A stretch of 64,000 nt of DNA from Vibrio lentus (lineage in GTDB: Bacteria > Pseudomonadota > Gammaproteobacteria > Enterobacterales > Vibrionaceae), in contig NZ_MCZK01000182.1 of assembly GCF_002875945.1 (NCBI RefSeq), positions 1-64,000 of the forward strand. The letters run 5' to 3'. Shown in pieces: positions 62,516 through 64,000 of this stretch. A program made the position numbers and the translations under genes. The notes below the pieces were generated by a model that was not told where the DNA came from, searched no databases, and was given only the letters and a program-made list of their open reading frames with translations. Every line of letters begins with the position of its first letter. The stretch's first letter is position 1.

Positions 62516-63925
62516 TTACGCGGGTTGAGCAACAAGGCTTTCGCGTTCGAGTTCACTCGCGATATTTTTGCCATCTTTATAGGTTGCAGCAATCGAAACA
62601 AACGCTTGTTCAACCGCTAGAAAGGCGTCGACAACTTGCGGATCAAAATGCGTCCCATTGCCCTCTAAGATAATATGTTTCGCTTGCTCATGAGTAAAGG
62701 CTGGCTTGTAGACTCGCTTCGAGATGAGCGCATCATAAACATCGGCTAATGCCATTAAACGACCCGATAACGGAATATCTTCACCAGACAACTGATTTGG
62801 ATAACCGCTGCCGTTCCATTTCTCGTGGTGAGTGAGAGAAATCTCTTTCGCGACTCTTAAGAAAGAGCTGCTTCCTAACTGTCTCTCTGCAATAGATAAC
62901 GCTTCGGCGCCAATAGCAGGGTGACCTTTCATTATCTCAAACTCTTCGTCAGTCAGTTTGCCCGGCTTCAACAACACACTGTCCGGTACTCCCACCTTGC
63001 CTACATCATGCAGTGGGGCAGACTTATAAAGCAGCTCGATATAGTTGGGTGTTAATAAGGTCGCGTGAGCTTCCGATTTGCTGAGCTCTTGCGCGAGAAC
63101 CTTAACGTACTCCTGAGTTCTTAGGATATGCGCGCCCGTTTCATTATCTCTCGATTCAGCAAGCGCAGATAGGCTGACAATCGCAACGTCGCGTGTCGTT
63201 TTCACTTCGTTTTGTGCCGTTTCAAGGCTATCAAGCATGGTGTTGGTCATTGATGCCATTGACCCCAGCTCGTTGTAACCGAAAATAGGTAAACGAACGC
63301 CTTGTTCACCATTGGTGACCTTGCTCAATGCGCACTCTTGGCTAAGCAAAATGCGTTTAATCAGCTTGCTCCAAAGTGTCATTATGATGATTGCGTAGCC
63401 ACCCAGCACCACCGCCAAATAAATGAATTCTTTGATCACACTGATCTTGCCAGTGCCGTCTAATAAACGTTCAGGGTTGTGTTCTAGCCAAAAGATGTCT
63501 TTGACGGCAATCATCGTCAACATAGTCGTTAGTGTGACTAAAAGAACGATGACCAAACCAATCATCTGCTTGACCAGTGAACTTCTCTCACCAATCAGAT
63601 GAAAATCAAATTGGCCAGTCGCTTCCATTTTATCCATTTGGTTAAGCTTGGCGTTGAGTTGAAGAATGGTTCCAGTAAAGAAACCAAATAAACTCATGCC
63701 GAACAGCACTTTCAAATTACTATCTATGGTGAATTCATAGCTTAGGTTGTAATAAAGCGCGAAAGGGACGCTTGCAGTAAAAAACAATAGGGTATCGAGT
63801 TGTGCGAACCGACCTTGTTTGACTAAAGTGTGCTGCGCTAATAGGTAATGACGAACGAGCCATAATAAGACGAAGACGATAGTAACTTGAGTGAAAATCT
63901 CTAACGTGGTTAAGCTTTCGAGCAT
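62516..63925 (-). CDS. Membrane HD-GYP domain protein, probable c-di-GMP phosphodiesterase
   Basis: A 469-residue protein. About five membrane helices lie in the first 200 residues, followed by a linker resembling HAMP (NELGSMASMTNTMLDSLE) and an HD-GYP domain (from about 260). This carries the HD pair in YKSAPLHDVGKVGVPDSVLLKPGKLT and THHEKWNGSGYPNQLSGEDIPL. HD-GYP enzymes hydrolyse c-di-GMP. The GYP stretch is intact, so activity is plausible. The ATG at 63925 (MLESLTTLEIF) is chosen over an upstream in-frame codon. Confidence 0.88.
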   Translation of the reverse strand: MLESLTTLEIFTQVTIVFVLLWLVRHYLLAQHTLVKQGRFAQLDTLLFFTASVPFALYYNLSYEFTIDSNLKVLFGMSLFGFFTGTILQLNAKLNQMDKMEATGQFDFHLIGERSSLVKQMIGLVIVLLVTLTTMLTMIAVKDIFWLEHNPERLLDGTGKISVIKEFIYLAVVLGGYAIIIMTLWSKLIKRILLSQECALSKVTNGEQGVRLPIFGYNELGSMASMTNTMLDSLETAQNEVKTTRDVAIVSLSALAESRDNETGAHILRTQEYVKVLAQELSKSEAHATLLTPNYIELLYKSAPLHDVGKVGVPDSVLLKPGKLTDEEFEIMKGHPAIGAEALSIAERQLGSSSFLRVAKEISLTHHEKWNGSGYPNQLSGEDIPLSGRLMALADVYDALISKRVYKPAFTHEQAKHIILEGNGTHFDPQVVDAFLAVEQAFVSIAATYKDGKNIASELERESLVAQPA

Positions 63926-64000
63926 AGGGCATACTCGGCTGCCGTAGGTCCCAAATAGCACGCCTGCAATGAGGTATAATTTAGTCGTTAGCGATTGATT

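Noticed and set aside
1..64000. Prophage, integron, CRISPR or insertion sequence
   Set aside because: No transposase, integrase, cas gene or phage structural gene was found, and gene content is core-like throughout.

Overview
This 64 kb stretch looks like ordinary chromosome from a Vibrio, most likely the Splendidus clade. The evidence is the gene content: a HexR regulator, a PanP-type aspartate decarboxylase, FabV, a PsrA-FadE pair, a TfoX-family regulator, and a LapA-like VCBS adhesin. No rRNA, tRNA, prophage, insertion sequence or CRISPR array was recognised. Genes are densely packed, change strand often, and are usually separated by clear hairpin terminators. All family assignments rest on reading the translated sequence; no database search was possible.

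Layout. 1-3.8 kb: the end of a NUDIX gene, two convergent COG0523 GTPases (one behind a perfect Zur-type palindrome, the other with its CxCC metal motif changed to SISS), and ribosomal protein L25. 4-9.7 kb: a glycosyltransferase/DedA-LssY pair, a VOC protein, and a PepSY/response regulator/histidine kinase operon. 9.8-16 kb: radD, rsuA, bcr, a DUF2913-like gene, then a 42-bp tandem repeat array running into the end of an SDR/DUF2867 gene. 16-23.6 kb: a MATE pump, an AttEFGH-like export cluster and nhaA. 23.5-30.7 kb: an OmpA-like lipoprotein, a TolC-family channel and a 1507-residue retention-module adhesin with near-identical VCBS repeats. 30.7-35.2 kb: psrA, fadE and fabV. 35.2-45 kb: a YbjL transporter, grxA, an iron alcohol dehydrogenase, hexR, panP, a secreted protein of unknown function, lysO and an HDOD protein. 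45.4-49.4 kb: the TfoX-family gene, a small beta-barrel protein and a two-component pair whose kinase carries a degenerate receiver. 49.5-64 kb: DUF945, serC, a solute-binding protein/diguanylate cyclase pair, an AraC regulator, a MOSC protein, an exonuclease/CBS operon, a beta-barrel, an aspartate/aromatic aminotransferase and an HD-GYP protein.

Themes. Surface attachment and cyclic di-GMP recur. The adhesin has a TAAG motif where LapG proteases cut, its likely outer-membrane channel lies beside it, and the window also holds a diguanylate cyclase and an HD-GYP phosphodiesterase. The most system-like new candidate is the translationally coupled periplasmic binding protein and membrane diguanylate cyclase (52.4-55.6 kb). 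It has no ABC permease or ATPase, so the binding protein probably senses rather than imports. Other leads are the Cys-to-Ser COG0523 paralogue, the pseudo-receiver kinase, a possible small transcript opposite psrA, and a dispersed intergenic repeat family found at two loci.
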